Shown in pieces: positions 8,700 through 17,726 of a DNA stretch of 64,000 nucleotides. The translations under genes were made by a program, and so were the position numbers. The stretch is taken from NCBI GenBank assembly GCA_905182645.1, contig CAJJCJ010000002.1:1-64000 (forward strand), in the 5' to 3' direction. The notes below the pieces were generated by a model. It was given only the letters and a program-made list of their open reading frames with translations, was not told the DNA's origin and ran no database searches. Positions within the stretch are counted from its first letter, which is position 1. Every line of letters starts with the position of its first letter. Source of the DNA: an uncultured Sulfitobacter sp. (GTDB lineage: Bacteria; Pseudomonadota; Alphaproteobacteria; Rhodobacterales; Rhodobacteraceae).

Positions 8700-9167
8700 A
8701 TGCAATCGGGAACGATCACACGCACAGCCACGGCTGTTGCGCAGAAAACAATCGTATCTGGCCTATGCGCTGGGACGACAATCATGACACTGGACGGCGA
8801 AATGCCAGTTGAACATTTGTCCGTCGGCGACCGTGTTATTACACGTGATAGCGGCATGTCCGTTATTAAAGCCATTTATTCACGTGACGTGACAATGCAA
8901 CCGATCCGGATCAAAGCAGGATCGTTGGGTCACACCCGCCCTGACCGTGACATGATTGTTGCACCCAGCGCACGCATTCACATTCGCGACTGGCGCGCAG
9001 AAGCCTTGTTTGGCGCCGCTGCTGCAACGGTAAAAGCACGCCACCTTGTGGATGGGGAATTTTTGTCCCATCAACCATCGCGCGACGTAAAAGTATTTGA
9101 TCTGGTGTTTGACCGTAAACACATTCTTTATGCAGACCGCGTAGAGGTTGTTTCCGCAGCAGTCTAA
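8700..9167 (+). CDS. Hint-domain protein (Hint_2 type)
   Basis: This 155-residue protein is essentially one Hint (hedgehog/intein) domain. CAGTTIMTLDGEMPVEHLSV carries the block-A Cys and is followed by VGDRVITRDSG, and a C-terminal block HLVDGEFLSH...RKHILYADRVEV resembles Hint_2 proteins common in roseobacters. There it usually sits at the C-terminus of secreted or surface proteins; here it stands alone with a short N-terminal leader and no obvious cargo domain. Whether it autoprocesses is unknown. It is isolated between tRNA-Leu and glnB, and ends in a terminator-like hairpin. A second, broken Hint gene lies at 50467-51404. Confidence 0.8.
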   Translation: MQSGTITRTATAVAQKTIVSGLCAGTTIMTLDGEMPVEHLSVGDRVITRDSGMSVIKAIYSRDVTMQPIRIKAGSLGHTRPDRDMIVAPSARIHIRDWRAEALFGAAAATVKARHLVDGEFLSHQPSRDVKVFDLVFDRKHILYADRVEVVSAAV

Positions 9168-9187
9168 AGACGATCACACACATTTTG

Positions 9188-9221
9188 AAGGCCGTCCTTA
9201 TTCACATAGGGGCCGCCTTTT
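9188..9221 (+). terminator. Terminator of Hint gene
   Basis: An imperfect hairpin (AAGGCCGTCC / GGGGCCGCCTT) is followed by TTTTCATTTT just after the Hint stop codon. Confidence 0.55.
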
Positions 9222-9400
9222 CATTTTGGTGCTGCGTATTCCTATATCGCGTGATGTTAGGTCGTAGTTTTCATTTTGCTTATTTTTTAATCTAACGGGT
9301 TAAAAATATTGCATGCGCCCCTTTTTTCAGCAATCCCAACGGGTCATGTGCACCCCAAGAATTGTCCATACATGTGCGGCGTGGTCTGACATGTTTTTAA

Positions 9401-9766
<366 letters not shown>

Positions 9767-9808
9767 TCCATCCATAAATTTTCTATCTCTAACTCAAAGG
9801 GAAACGCC

Positions 9809-11215
9809 ATGAGCGCGAAAGACGTACTAAAGCTGATGCAGGACGAGGGTGCTGAATACCTCGATATCCGTTTCACTGACCCAAAGGGCCGGTTGCAGCA
9901 CGTGACAATCATTAACGATCTTGTCGATGAAGACTTTCTTGAAGAAGGTTTCATGTTTGACGGATCATCCATCGAGGGCTGGAAATCTATCGACAAGTCC
10001 GACATGAAGCTGATCCCAGACACAAAGTCGGCCTATGTTGATCCGTTCTATGCGGAAAAGACTGTCTGCATTCACTGCAACGTGGTTGAGCCGGATACTG
10101 GTGAAGCGTATCCACGCGACCCGCGTGGCACAGCCGAAAAAGCTGAAGCATATCTAACGTCAACCGGCATCGGTGACACTGCATTTTTCGGCCCAGAAGC
10201 TGAATTCTTCGTCTTTGACGATGTGCGCTATTCGGTCAGCATCAACAAAGTGTCTTACCAAGTTGACGCAATCGACGGGTCTTGGAACACTGACACCGAG
10301 TACGAGATGGGCAACACAGGCCACCGTCCAGGCATTAAGGGCGGCTATTTCCCTGTGAACCCGACGGACGATGCACATGATATGCGCGGCGAAATGCTGT
10401 CCACCATGAAGCGCATGGGCATGAAAGTTGACAAGCACCACCACGAAGTGGCGTCTTGCCAGCACGAGCTTGGTCTGATTTTCGGCACGCTGACGCATCA
10501 AGCTGATGAAATTCAGAAGTATAAATATGTGATCCACAACGTCGCACAGGCTTACGGCAAATCCGCGACATTCATGCCAAAGCCAATCGCAGGCGATAAC
10601 GGCACTGGCATGCACGTGAACATGTCGATCTGGAAAGACGGCAAGCCGATCTTTGCAGGCGACAAATACGCTGATCTGTCACAGGAAGCGTTGTACTTCA
10701 TCGGTGGTATTTTGAAGCACGCCCCTGCCCTTAACGCGATCACAAACCCAACGACAAACTCTTACAAGCGTTTGATCCCAGGTTTTGAAGCGCCAGTTTT
10801 GCGTGCATATTCTGCATCCAACCGTTCGGGTGCTGTGCGTATTCCTTGGGCTGAAAACCCTAAGGCAAAGCGTGTTGAAGCTCGTTTCCCTGATCCAGCA
10901 GCCAACCCATACCTGTGCTTTGCGGCATTGTTGATGGCTGGCCTTGACGGTATCAAGAACAAGATCGATCCGGGTGCTGCGTCTGACAAAGATCTGTATG
11001 ATCTGCCACCAGAAGAGCTGGCTGCGATCCCAACTGTTTGTGGGTCTTTGCGCGAAGCACTGGACGCGCTTGAAGCTGATCACGAGTTCTTACTGCAAGG
11101 CGACGTGTTCACCAAAGACCAACTTGAAGGCTATATGGCCCTGCGTTGGGCTGAAGTGTATGAATACGAGCATACCCCGCACCCAGTAGAGTATAAGTTG
11201 TACTATAGCTGCTAA
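9809..11215 (+). CDS. glnA: Glutamine synthetase type I
   Basis: Glutamine synthetase makes glutamine from glutamate, ammonia and ATP as a cytosolic dodecamer. The 468-residue length is typical of GSI-beta. Signatures seen: [11 protein letters not shown] near the N-terminus, the ATP-binding [14 protein letters not shown], the glutamate flap region [17 protein letters not shown], and the adenylylation segment [10 protein letters not shown] containing the modified Tyr. The start is ATG at 9809 after AAAGGG. It is followed by a strong terminator. PII encoded immediately upstream controls its adenylylation state. Confidence 0.98.
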   Translation: MSAKDVLKLMQDEGAEYLDIRFTDPKGRLQHVTIINDLVDEDFLEEGFMFDGSSIEGWKSIDKSDMKLIPDTKSAYVDPFYAEKTVCIHCNVVEPDTGEAYPRDPRGTAEKAEAYLTSTGIGDTAFFGPEAEFFVFDDVRYSVSINKVSYQVDAIDGSWNTDTEYEMGNTGHRPGIKGGYFPVNPTDDAHDMRGEMLSTMKRMGMKVDKHHHEVASCQHELGLIFGTLTHQADEIQKYKYVIHNVAQAYGKSATFMPKPIAGDNGTGMHVNMSIWKDGKPIFAGDKYADLSQEALYFIGGILKHAPALNAITNPTTNSYKRLIPGFEAPVLRAYSASNRSGAVRIPWAENPKAKRVEARFPDPAANPYLCFAALLMAGLDGIKNKIDPGAASDKDLYDLPPEELAAIPTVCGSLREALDALEADHEFLLQGDVFTKDQLEGYMALRWAEVYEYEHTPHPVEYKLYYSC

Positions 11216-11234
11216 ACGGCAATATTTTACGGCG

Positions 11235-11263
11235 AAGGGCGTTCCAATTGGAGCGCCCTTTTT
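11235..11263 (+). terminator. glnA terminator
   Basis: An 11-bp perfect stem (AAGGGCGTTCC / GGAGCGCCCTT) with an AATT loop and a T run lies 20 bp after the glnA stop codon. Confidence 0.92.
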
Positions 11264-11384
11264 GATGCGCGGTGGCCAGAAATGCTCTCAAGCGTCATTT
11301 CGCCTAGGCAAAAGGTCGAAATCTGACCGGACAAATACGGCTTGCATCTGGCATCCTTGCGGGGAAACCACTCAGAGGCGAGAG

Positions 11385-12725
11385 ATGAACCAGCGTCACC
11401 GCGATATTCGCAAAATTGACCCGACACGTGGCGCCACGCTGGCCGATGGCACCCCAAATAATGACGACCGCGTTGAAATTGGGCCGACGCAACTGGCGTT
11501 TGGGGAATGGGAAAAGGTGGGTCTTGTGTTGCCCAACCTGCCTGAGTTGCGCGCCTTTCGTCACAAGCGCCTAACGGATGCTGTGAACGCGCGTGGATAC
11601 GGCGGGATATTGATGTTTGACCCGCTCAACATCCGCTATGCCACCGACAGCACAAATATGCAGCTGTGGAATATGCATAACGCGTTTCGCGCCTGCCTTG
11701 TTTGTGCGGATGGGTATATGGTTATGTGGGATTATAAAAACGCAATTTTCTTGAGTAAATTCAATGACTTGGTGAATGAACAACGTTCTGGTGCTGATCT
11801 GTTTTATTTTGACCGTGGTGACAAAATCGACGTGGCAGCGGATGAGTTTTCCAATCAAGTTCGCAGCGTGATTGATGAACACGGCGGCGCGAACACACGG
11901 CTTGGCGTTGACAAGATAATGATCCATGGGCTGCGCGCGTTGGAGGCCCAAGGGTTTGACGTCATCCCCGGTGAAGAGCTGACTGAAAAGGCCAGATCCA
12001 TCAAAGGACCGGATGAAATTCTTGCGATGCGGTGCGCGTCGGTTGCCTGCGAAATCGCTTGCGCCGAAATGGAAACAGCAGCCCGATCGGGTGTACCTAA
12101 AGGCGACATGTCGGAAAATGACATCTGGGCGGTTCTTCATGTCGAAAACATCAGGCGCGGCGGCGAATGGATTGAAACGCGCCTGCTAACGTCGGGTCCA
12201 CGCACCAATCCTTGGTTTCAAGAATGTGGCCCGCGTATTGTGCAAAACAATGAAATCGTCGCCTTTGATACCGATATGGTGGGTGCATATGGTATTTGTG
12301 TTGATATCAGCCGCACGTGGTGGATTGGTGATCAAAAGCCGCGTGCAGACATGATTGAGGCGATGAAAACCGGTGTGGACCATATTGAGCAAAATATGCA
12401 GATGCTGAAACCAGGGGTGAATATCCAAGATTTGAGCCGAAATTGCCATCAGTTGCCCGACAAGTACCAAAATCTGAAATACGGCTGTATGATGCACGGC
12501 GTCGGGCTTTGCGATGAATGGCCGCTTGTGGCCTACCCTGACCAAATGGTCGACGGTGCGTTTGATTATGAGCTGCAGCCGGGCATGACGCTGTGCGTTG
12601 AGGCGCTGATTAGCCCTGAAGGCGGCGATTTTTCGATTAAGCTGGAAGACCAAGTGCTTATCACTGAAACCGGCTTTGAAAACATTACAAAATACCCACA
12701 TGATCCCGCGCTGATGGGACACTAG
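11385..12725 (+). CDS. dddP: DMSP lyase DddP (M24-family fold)
   Basis: DddP cleaves dimethylsulfoniopropionate to dimethyl sulfide and acrylate. It has the creatinase/aminopeptidase P (M24) fold but is not a peptidase. This 446-residue protein shows the DddP-type N-terminus (RKIDPTRGATLADGTPN), the substrate-domain segment MFDPLNIRYATD, and metal ligands in FDTDMVGAYGICVDISRT, MHGVGLCDEW, CVEALI and KLEDQV. Length and motifs match roseobacter DddP rather than Xaa-Pro peptidases; the assignment is by recognition, not by search. The start is ATG at 11385 after AGAGGCGAG. It appears to have its own transcription unit downstream of the glnA terminator. No acrylate-catabolism gene is adjacent. 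Confidence 0.88.
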   Translation: MNQRHRDIRKIDPTRGATLADGTPNNDDRVEIGPTQLAFGEWEKVGLVLPNLPELRAFRHKRLTDAVNARGYGGILMFDPLNIRYATDSTNMQLWNMHNAFRACLVCADGYMVMWDYKNAIFLSKFNDLVNEQRSGADLFYFDRGDKIDVAADEFSNQVRSVIDEHGGANTRLGVDKIMIHGLRALEAQGFDVIPGEELTEKARSIKGPDEILAMRCASVACEIACAEMETAARSGVPKGDMSENDIWAVLHVENIRRGGEWIETRLLTSGPRTNPWFQECGPRIVQNNEIVAFDTDMVGAYGICVDISRTWWIGDQKPRADMIEAMKTGVDHIEQNMQMLKPGVNIQDLSRNCHQLPDKYQNLKYGCMMHGVGLCDEWPLVAYPDQMVDGAFDYELQPGMTLCVEALISPEGGDFSIKLEDQVLITETGFENITKYPHDPALMGH

Positions 12726-12808
12726 GTCGTGATCAGCGGTGGCTTTGGTTGCATCTTGCTGAAAATTCATCGCAAGTTCTTATAGCTTTTACATGCAGGG
12801 AACCAGAT

Positions 12809-14020
12809 ATGCGCACTGAACGATTTAGCTTTCCCGGCCACGGCGGACATGACCTTGCTGCCCGCCTTGATTTGCCGAGCGGCGCGCATCTGGCTACTGC
12901 GGTGTTTGTCCATTGCTTTACCTGCTCAAAGGATATCACAGCGGCCCGCAGGGTTGCCGCCCGTTTGACCACGATGGGATATGCAGTTTTACGATTTGAC
13001 TTCACAGGCTTAGGCCATTCCGGTGGGAAATTTGAGAACACGAATTTCACGTCCAATGTTGGTGATTTGTATGCGGCGGTTGATAGTTTGACGGCGCAGG
13101 GCATGGCGCCAACCCTGCTAATTGGGCATTCGCTTGGTGGCGCTGCAGTTCTAAAAGCTGCGTCAAATCTCCCCAAGATTAAGGCCGTTGTCACAATTGG
13201 CGCGCCTGCTGATCCTGCGCATGTGATACATAATTTTGGCGCATCGCTTGCTGAGATTAAAAAGCACGGCAAGGCCACGGTTTCGCTGGCTGGCCGCCCG
13301 TTTGCGATCAGTCATGATTTTGTCCAAGATGTTGGGGCTGCAGAATTAAACGGCTGCTTGGCTAAATTGCGCGCCGCGTTGTTGGTTCTGCACAGTCCGA
13401 TTGATCAAACCGTTGGGATTGAAAACGCTAGTCAGATATTTATGGCGGCCAAGCATCCCAAAAGCTTTGTCAGTCTTGATACCGCTGACCACCTGATTAG
13501 CGATCCTGATGATGCGGAATATGTTGCAGACGTGATTGCGGCATGGGCCCGCAAGTACCTGCCCGTTGTCGTAACGCCCCCCAACAGCAAAGTCCCAGAG
13601 GGTGTTTTGCGCGTGTCCGAGGCTGATCCAGATGGGTTTTTGCAAGATATTCAATCAGGCGATAACCATTCGGCATTGGCAGATGAACCTGCGTCATTTG
13701 GTGGCACGAACAAGGGCATGTCGCCTTACGGGTTCCTGTCCGCAGCACTTGGGGCCTGCACATCGATGACAATTCGAATGTATGCGCGGCGCAAGAAAAT
13801 GGCCCTGACACATGTCAGCGTGGATATCACCCACGGCAAAAGCCACTTTGAGGATGCCGATACCAGTGCGACGACGAAAGTCGATCAGTTTGAACGCAAC
13901 ATCCATTTGACGGGTGATTTGACTGACGACGAGCGCGCTCGCCTCCTTTCGATTGCAGACAAATGCCCAGTGCACCGCACATTTGAGCAAAGTTCAAAAG
14001 TCATTTCAAGACTGGTCTAA
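12809..14020 (+). CDS. Alpha/beta hydrolase fused to an OsmC-like domain
   Basis: This is a two-domain protein of 403 residues. Residues about 1-250 form an alpha/beta hydrolase with the nucleophile elbow GHSLGG, a DFTGLGHS strand-loop and a C-terminal catalytic His in ADHL. Residues about 265-403 form an OsmC/Ohr-like domain with Cys in GACTSMTIRMYARRK and the second Cys in DKCPVHRT, the usual peroxide-reducing pair. Fused hydrolase-OsmC proteins are known in proteobacteria, probably linking ester hydrolysis with hydroperoxide reduction; the true substrate is unknown. The start chosen is ATG 12809, preceded by GGGA. It is separated from dddP by 83 bp and ends at a bidirectional terminator. 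Confidence 0.88.
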   Translation: MRTERFSFPGHGGHDLAARLDLPSGAHLATAVFVHCFTCSKDITAARRVAARLTTMGYAVLRFDFTGLGHSGGKFENTNFTSNVGDLYAAVDSLTAQGMAPTLLIGHSLGGAAVLKAASNLPKIKAVVTIGAPADPAHVIHNFGASLAEIKKHGKATVSLAGRPFAISHDFVQDVGAAELNGCLAKLRAALLVLHSPIDQTVGIENASQIFMAAKHPKSFVSLDTADHLISDPDDAEYVADVIAAWARKYLPVVVTPPNSKVPEGVLRVSEADPDGFLQDIQSGDNHSALADEPASFGGTNKGMSPYGFLSAALGACTSMTIRMYARRKKMALTHVSVDITHGKSHFEDADTSATTKVDQFERNIHLTGDLTDDERARLLSIADKCPVHRTFEQSSKVISRLV

Positions 14021-14025
14021 AACGA

Positions 14026-14064
14026 AAATGGGCGCGCAATCCAAGCCTGCGCGCCCATTTCAAA
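14026..14064. terminator. Bidirectional terminator between hydrolase-OsmC gene and bioY
   Basis: A 12-bp perfect stem (AAATGGGCGCGC / GCGCGCCCATTT) with A and T runs on the two sides serves the two convergent genes. Confidence 0.85.
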
Positions 14065-14079
14065 ATCCGTTAGTCGGGT

Positions 14080-14679
14080 TTAGCCGCGAGCGTTGCCGAT
14101 CAGCTTCCACAAGCCAGGAACCAGCACAGCGGCAAGTGCCAACTTGAGCGCATCACCGATCAGGAACGGTGTCAGGCCCCAAGCCAAAATCGGTTGATCC
14201 CAGCCGTAAAGCTGACCAAGCCAGATCAAACCTGGGATATAAATCAACGCGTTACCGATCAACATGGCCAGTGCCATCTTACCAACCGAACGATCCCAAC
14301 CAGCGCGTGCTGCCATGCCCAAAGCCAAAGTCGCCAAAATATAACCAACCAGATAGCCACCAGTGCCGCCCATCATATAAGTCAGGCCAGATGCCTCGGC
14401 GGATGATCCTGCGAACACGTCAAACCCAAGTGCGCCAACAAGCATATAGCCGATGATCGTCGCCATACCCAAACGTGGTCCGTAAGCTGCACCAATTGTC
14501 AGCAAAGCAAATGTGCCCATCGTGATCGGAACCGGGTACATCGGTACCTTAATTTTTGCGAAGATCGCCAAAGCAGCGATGCCAACCAGAACCAAAACGG
14601 CCTGTTTTGCCAGACGCAAACGCCCTTCGGTACTGCCGAATGCCTCAATTAGGACTTTGTCGTTCATTGCGATGGCCAT
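14080..14679 (-). CDS. bioY: Biotin transporter BioY (S component of an ECF importer)
   Basis: BioY captures biotin in the inner membrane, alone or with an ECF energising module. The 199-residue protein has about six transmembrane helices. Family features are the helix following KIKVPMYPVPITMGTFAL and the conserved central YMMGGTGGYLVGYILA segment. The start is ATG 14679 with AAGGAG upstream. No bioM/bioN genes are adjacent. The biotin ligase gene in this window (59752-60492) has no DNA-binding domain, so a separate regulator such as BioR would be expected to control this gene; I see only an imperfect candidate site (listed under rejected). Confidence 0.95.
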   Translation of the reverse strand: MAIAMNDKVLIEAFGSTEGRLRLAKQAVLVLVGIAALAIFAKIKVPMYPVPITMGTFALLTIGAAYGPRLGMATIIGYMLVGALGFDVFAGSSAEASGLTYMMGGTGGYLVGYILATLALGMAARAGWDRSVGKMALAMLIGNALIYIPGLIWLGQLYGWDQPILAWGLTPFLIGDALKLALAAVLVPGLWKLIGNARG

Positions 14680-14751
14680 TTGCCGCGCTCCTTATTGGTT
14701 GTATTTCAGACTTTTTGCCTCACAAGGCGCTTATGTGCAAGGCTGGTTGCG

Positions 14752-15180
14752 CTATCTCGCCCGATTGTAATGGCTTATAGATCTGTAATCTTTGCGCGGG
14801 CCCGTCACATCCCATGTTGCAGACCAGTTTGGCCAGTTCTCAAAGTCGTAGGTTACGTTATATGTGTCGGCCCCGCAAAGATGGGTTGTCCCAGTTGTGT
14901 GCCCAACCGGATCAAATTCGTGAAACGCGGTGCCATCCGCAAAACGTACCGCAATGCCATCTGGATCTGCGTCCCACAGATATGCCCGATCCGCCTGCAG
15001 CACCGCCCCAGAGGCCAGCCTCAGTTGACCACGCTCCGCGTAACGCAAGCCATCGCCGTCGGTCACAAACCGCGCGCGCCCGTCCAATTGACCGTTCTGG
15101 CCATGCAAAGCATCAGTAATCTGGCGCGATAGCTGCCAATCACCCAAAAAATCCGCTAAAAGCACCGTTTTGCTGTGCAT
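14752..15180 (-). CDS. DUF6314 family protein
   Basis: A soluble protein of 142 residues built from alternating strands. It opens LADFLGDWQLSRQITDALHG, has a central FHEFDP...H.CGADTYNVTYDFE block and ends WDVTGPRKDYRSISHYNR, which matches the DUF6314 family common in Rhodobacteraceae. The fold is probably a small beta-barrel (lipocalin-like); no function is known. I chose ATG 15180 over 15192 because AGGATC lies 5 bp before it. It stands divergent from purB, about 100 bp apart. Confidence 0.75.
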   Translation of the reverse strand: MHSKTVLLADFLGDWQLSRQITDALHGQNGQLDGRARFVTDGDGLRYAERGQLRLASGAVLQADRAYLWDADPDGIAVRFADGTAFHEFDPVGHTTGTTHLCGADTYNVTYDFENWPNWSATWDVTGPRKDYRSISHYNRAR

Positions 15181-15277
15181 TTTGATCCTCATTTACGCCG
15201 CAGGCTTGAGACCTGCCGCCTGCCCCCTTATGACGCAAGGCATATCCGCTGCCCAACCCCAAAATAAGGTCCTGCTC

Positions 15278-16579
15278 ATGATCCCGCGTTATTCTCGTCC
15301 CGATATGGTTGCCATTTGGTCCCCAGAAACAAAATTCAAAATCTGGTACGAGATAGAGGCCCACGCCTGTGAAGCGATGGCCAATTTGGGTGTAATCCCG
15401 CGCGAGAACGCCGATGCGGTTTGGAAAGCCAAGGATGTGACCTTTGACGTGGCCCGCATTGATGAGATTGAGGCCGTCACCAAACATGACGTTATCGCAT
15501 TTTTGACCCATCTGGCCGAACACGTTGGCGCTGATGAGGCCCGCTTTGTTCACCAAGGCATGACGTCGTCGGATGTGCTTGATACCTGCACCAACCTGCA
15601 GTTTGTGCGCGCTGCTGATCTTTTGATGATCGATATGGACCGCCTTTTGGCCGCGCTTAAGACCCGCGCAATGGAACATAAAGATACGCCGCGCATTGGT
15701 CGCAGCCACGGTATCCATGCCGAACCGACAACTATGGGCCTAACTTTTGCGCGTTTTTACGCCGAAATGAACCGCAACCGCGCCCGTCTGATCAATGCGC
15801 GTGCTGAAATCGCGACGGGTGCTATTTCCGGCGCTGTTGGTACGTTTGCAAACGTTGATCCGCGCGTTGAAGAATATGTTTGCGAGCAGCTTGGCCTGAC
15901 ACCAGAGCCGATCAGCACACAGGTTATTCCGCGCGACCGTCATGCCATGTTTTTTGCTACTTTGGGCGTTATAGCATCCAGCATCGAGAACGTCGCGACG
16001 GAAATCCGCCATATGCAGCGGACTGAAGTGTTAGAGGGTGCCGAGTATTTCGCAGTTGGGCAAAAGGGATCGTCCGCGATGCCACACAAAAAGAACCCAA
16101 TTTTGACCGAGAACCTGACTGGTTTGGCCCGTTTGGTGCGCATGTCTGTCATCCCTGCGATGGAAAACGTCGCCCTTTGGCACGAGCGTGACATTTCGCA
16201 TTCTTCCGTTGAACGCACGATCGGCCCTGACACAACGATCACGCTTGATTTCGCGCTGAACCGTTTGGCAGGTGTTGTTGAAAAGATGATCATCTATCCT
16301 GAAAACATGATGAAAAACATGCATCAGTTCCGTGGCTTGATCATGTCGCAGCGTGTGCTGCTGGCTTTAACCCAAGCGGGCGTCAGCCGCGAGGACAGTT
16401 ATAGGTTCGTGCAGCGCAATGCACTTAAGGTCTGGGACAATAACGCCGACTTTAAGACAGAGTTATTGGCAGACGAAGACGTCCGCAAAGCTCTGTCGGT
16501 TGAAGAGATCGAAGAGAAATTCGATCTTGGCTACCACACCAAGCATGTCGACACGATTTTTGCGCGCGTGTTTGGATAG
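15278..16579 (+). CDS. purB: Adenylosuccinate lyase
   Basis: PurB acts twice in purine synthesis, releasing fumarate from SAICAR and from adenylosuccinate. The 433-residue protein carries the fumarase/aspartase-superfamily signature GSSAMPHKKNPI, the active-site His region GRSHGIHAEPTTMG and the HQGMTSSDVLDT block. The start chosen is ATG 15278 (MIPRYSRPDM), with AAGG upstream; a longer in-frame extension to 15170 overlaps the divergent DUF6314 start and does not resemble the family. It appears monocistronic. Confidence 0.97.
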   Translation: MIPRYSRPDMVAIWSPETKFKIWYEIEAHACEAMANLGVIPRENADAVWKAKDVTFDVARIDEIEAVTKHDVIAFLTHLAEHVGADEARFVHQGMTSSDVLDTCTNLQFVRAADLLMIDMDRLLAALKTRAMEHKDTPRIGRSHGIHAEPTTMGLTFARFYAEMNRNRARLINARAEIATGAISGAVGTFANVDPRVEEYVCEQLGLTPEPISTQVIPRDRHAMFFATLGVIASSIENVATEIRHMQRTEVLEGAEYFAVGQKGSSAMPHKKNPILTENLTGLARLVRMSVIPAMENVALWHERDISHSSVERTIGPDTTITLDFALNRLAGVVEKMIIYPENMMKNMHQFRGLIMSQRVLLALTQAGVSREDSYRFVQRNALKVWDNNADFKTELLADEDVRKALSVEEIEEKFDLGYHTKHVDTIFARVFG

Positions 16580-16608
16580 CGCCAAAGCGCCCAAATTTGG
16601 GAAAAACG

Positions 16609-16631
16609 AGATGGGCCCCCAAGGCCCATCT
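16609..16631 (-). terminator. Hairpin with T run on the reverse strand
   Basis: A 9-bp perfect stem (AGATGGGCC / GGCCCATCT) is followed, on the reverse strand only, by CGTTTTTCCC. It would terminate a reverse-strand gene entering from the right. A separate palindrome (CCCAAATTTGGG, 16590-16601) lies next to the purB stop codon. Confidence 0.6.
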
Positions 16632-16638
16632 AAATGAT

Positions 16639-16731
16639 TTATACGGCTGGCGCGTGCAGTGGCTGCGGTCGAATACGATGAGTCGCACGCGGCATATGCG
16701 GCATGGTGCGTTTCGCCGGCATCGACAAAAC
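16639..16731 (-). pseudogene. C-terminal stub of an unidentified gene cut by the IS scar
   Basis: A reverse-strand frame is open from the IS edge at 16731 to a TAA at 16639-16641 and ends in a basic, Pro/His-rich tail (MPHMPRATHRIRPQPLHAPAV-like; two residues uncertain at the cut). It is followed directly by a terminator on the same strand. Position and terminator suggest the end of a real gene whose body was lost with the IS-mediated deletion. No family recognised. Confidence 0.35.
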
Positions 16732-17001
16732 TGGACCTGTCGCGGTTTGATGCCGCTCCTTTGATAGCATTTACTTCAACAAAGGAGATGAACTATGAGA
16801 CTGACCCGAACGGACAAATTCCGTAAAGATGCGGTGCGTATCGCGCTGACCAGTGGGCTAACGCGTAAGCAGGTGGCCGATGATCTTGGTGTCGGAATGT
16901 CGACGCTGAACAAGTGGATCACGGCACACCAAGACACCGACGTTGTATCGAAAGAGGATTTAGGCCTCGCCCAAGAGAATGACCGGCTTCGACGTGAGAA
17001 C
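16732..17001 (+). mobile_element. Fragment of a second IS3-family element (left end and start of orfA)
   Basis: Begins near TGGACCTGTC and includes AAAGGAGATG ahead of an ATG at 16795. The ORF there encodes the head of a different IS3-type OrfA: KFRKDAVRIALTSGLTRKQV, then DDLGVGMSTLNKWITAH as the helix-turn-helix and AQENDRLRREN as the start of the leucine zipper. It breaks off at about 17001, where sequence switches to an inverted fragment of the IS407-like element. OrfB and the right end are missing, so it is immobile. The left boundary is approximate. Confidence 0.8.
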
Positions 17002-17151
17002 CCGCCGACAAACGTCAGCGGTCTTCTCACCAGATTCCTGTTCCTTGATAATTGCTATGATCTGTTCGTCCGTAAATCGTGCCTTCATTTGTCCGTCCTT
17101 TTGGTGGGCGGACTCTACAAAAATTTGGAGGAGTTTTAGGGGCGCAGGTCA
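17002..17151 (-). mobile_element. Inverted 150-bp left-end fragment of the IS407-like element
   Basis: Read on the reverse strand, this matches 5048-5197 with only about two differences, from the terminal TGACCTGCGCCCC through the first 29 codons of orfA. It stops abruptly at 17002. Its terminal inverted repeat abuts the fliG remnant at 17151/17152, so this end marks the original insertion point in fliG. The rest of the element, and everything once beyond it, is gone. Confidence 0.93.
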
Positions 17152-17672
17152 CCACTTATGCAGTGTCCCAAACGGAAAAGATTGCACCTGAAGCTGTACA
17201 GCGCATTGGTGTGGCGCTGGTCAACGATCATTGTCAGTCGGTTGCTGTCGCGTTTGACAAGGCACCCGATGCGCGGATTGGTGCGATCTTAAACTCCAGT
17301 CCAGCTCAGATTCGCGATAGCCTGCTTGACGGGTTGGGCGAAGACGATCCCGTTTTTGCTGACAGTGTCCGCAAGTCGATATTTACGTTCAAAGACATTC
17401 CGCTACGCCTAACCCCGACAGATGTGCCTGCCTGTATTCGCGGTATCCCGCCAGAGGTGTTGGCGACAGCAATTGCAGGTGCTTTGGCAGGTGATAAGGA
17501 ACTGGTCGCGACGGCCGAATTTATTCTTGAGAATATCTCCCAGCGTATGGCCGGTCAAATCCGTGAAGAAGCCGACGAACAAGGCCCCATCAAAGCAAAG
17601 ATCGCGGAAGAAGCGATCCGCGATCTGTCGTCCGCTGTGCGCGCCCTTGCCGATGATGGTACGATTCCCTGA
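17152..17672 (+). pseudogene. fliG: Flagellar motor switch protein FliG, 3' half only
   Basis: About 173 codons remain. They cover the end of the middle domain (ALVNDHCQSVAVAFDKAP, ILNSSPAQIRDSLLDGLG) and the FliG C-terminal domain that contacts MotA (VRKSIFTFKDIPLRLTP, then ATAEFILENISQRMAGQIRE and IRDLSSAVRALADDGTI). Full alphaproteobacterial FliG is about 330-360 residues, so the N-terminal half that docks on FliF is missing. The remnant begins exactly at an IS terminal repeat. No other flagellar gene is nearby, suggesting that a flagellar locus was deleted here; a complete copy elsewhere in the genome cannot be excluded. Confidence 0.82.
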
Positions 17673-17726
17673 TCAGACGACGAAGATGATGTGGACAGCC
17701 CCTGATACGCGTCCTAGAGTTGGGAC

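Noticed and set aside
14773-14786. TTATAGATCTGTAA upstream of bioY as a BioR operator
   Set aside because: It resembles the alphaproteobacterial BioR box only in its first half and lies inside the DUF6314 coding end, about 95 bp from bioY. Too weak to call.
17079-17151. N-terminal extension of the FliG remnant into the IS end
   Set aside because: The ATG at 17079 is inside the IS fragment; the residues before 17152 are IS-end sequence, not FliG.
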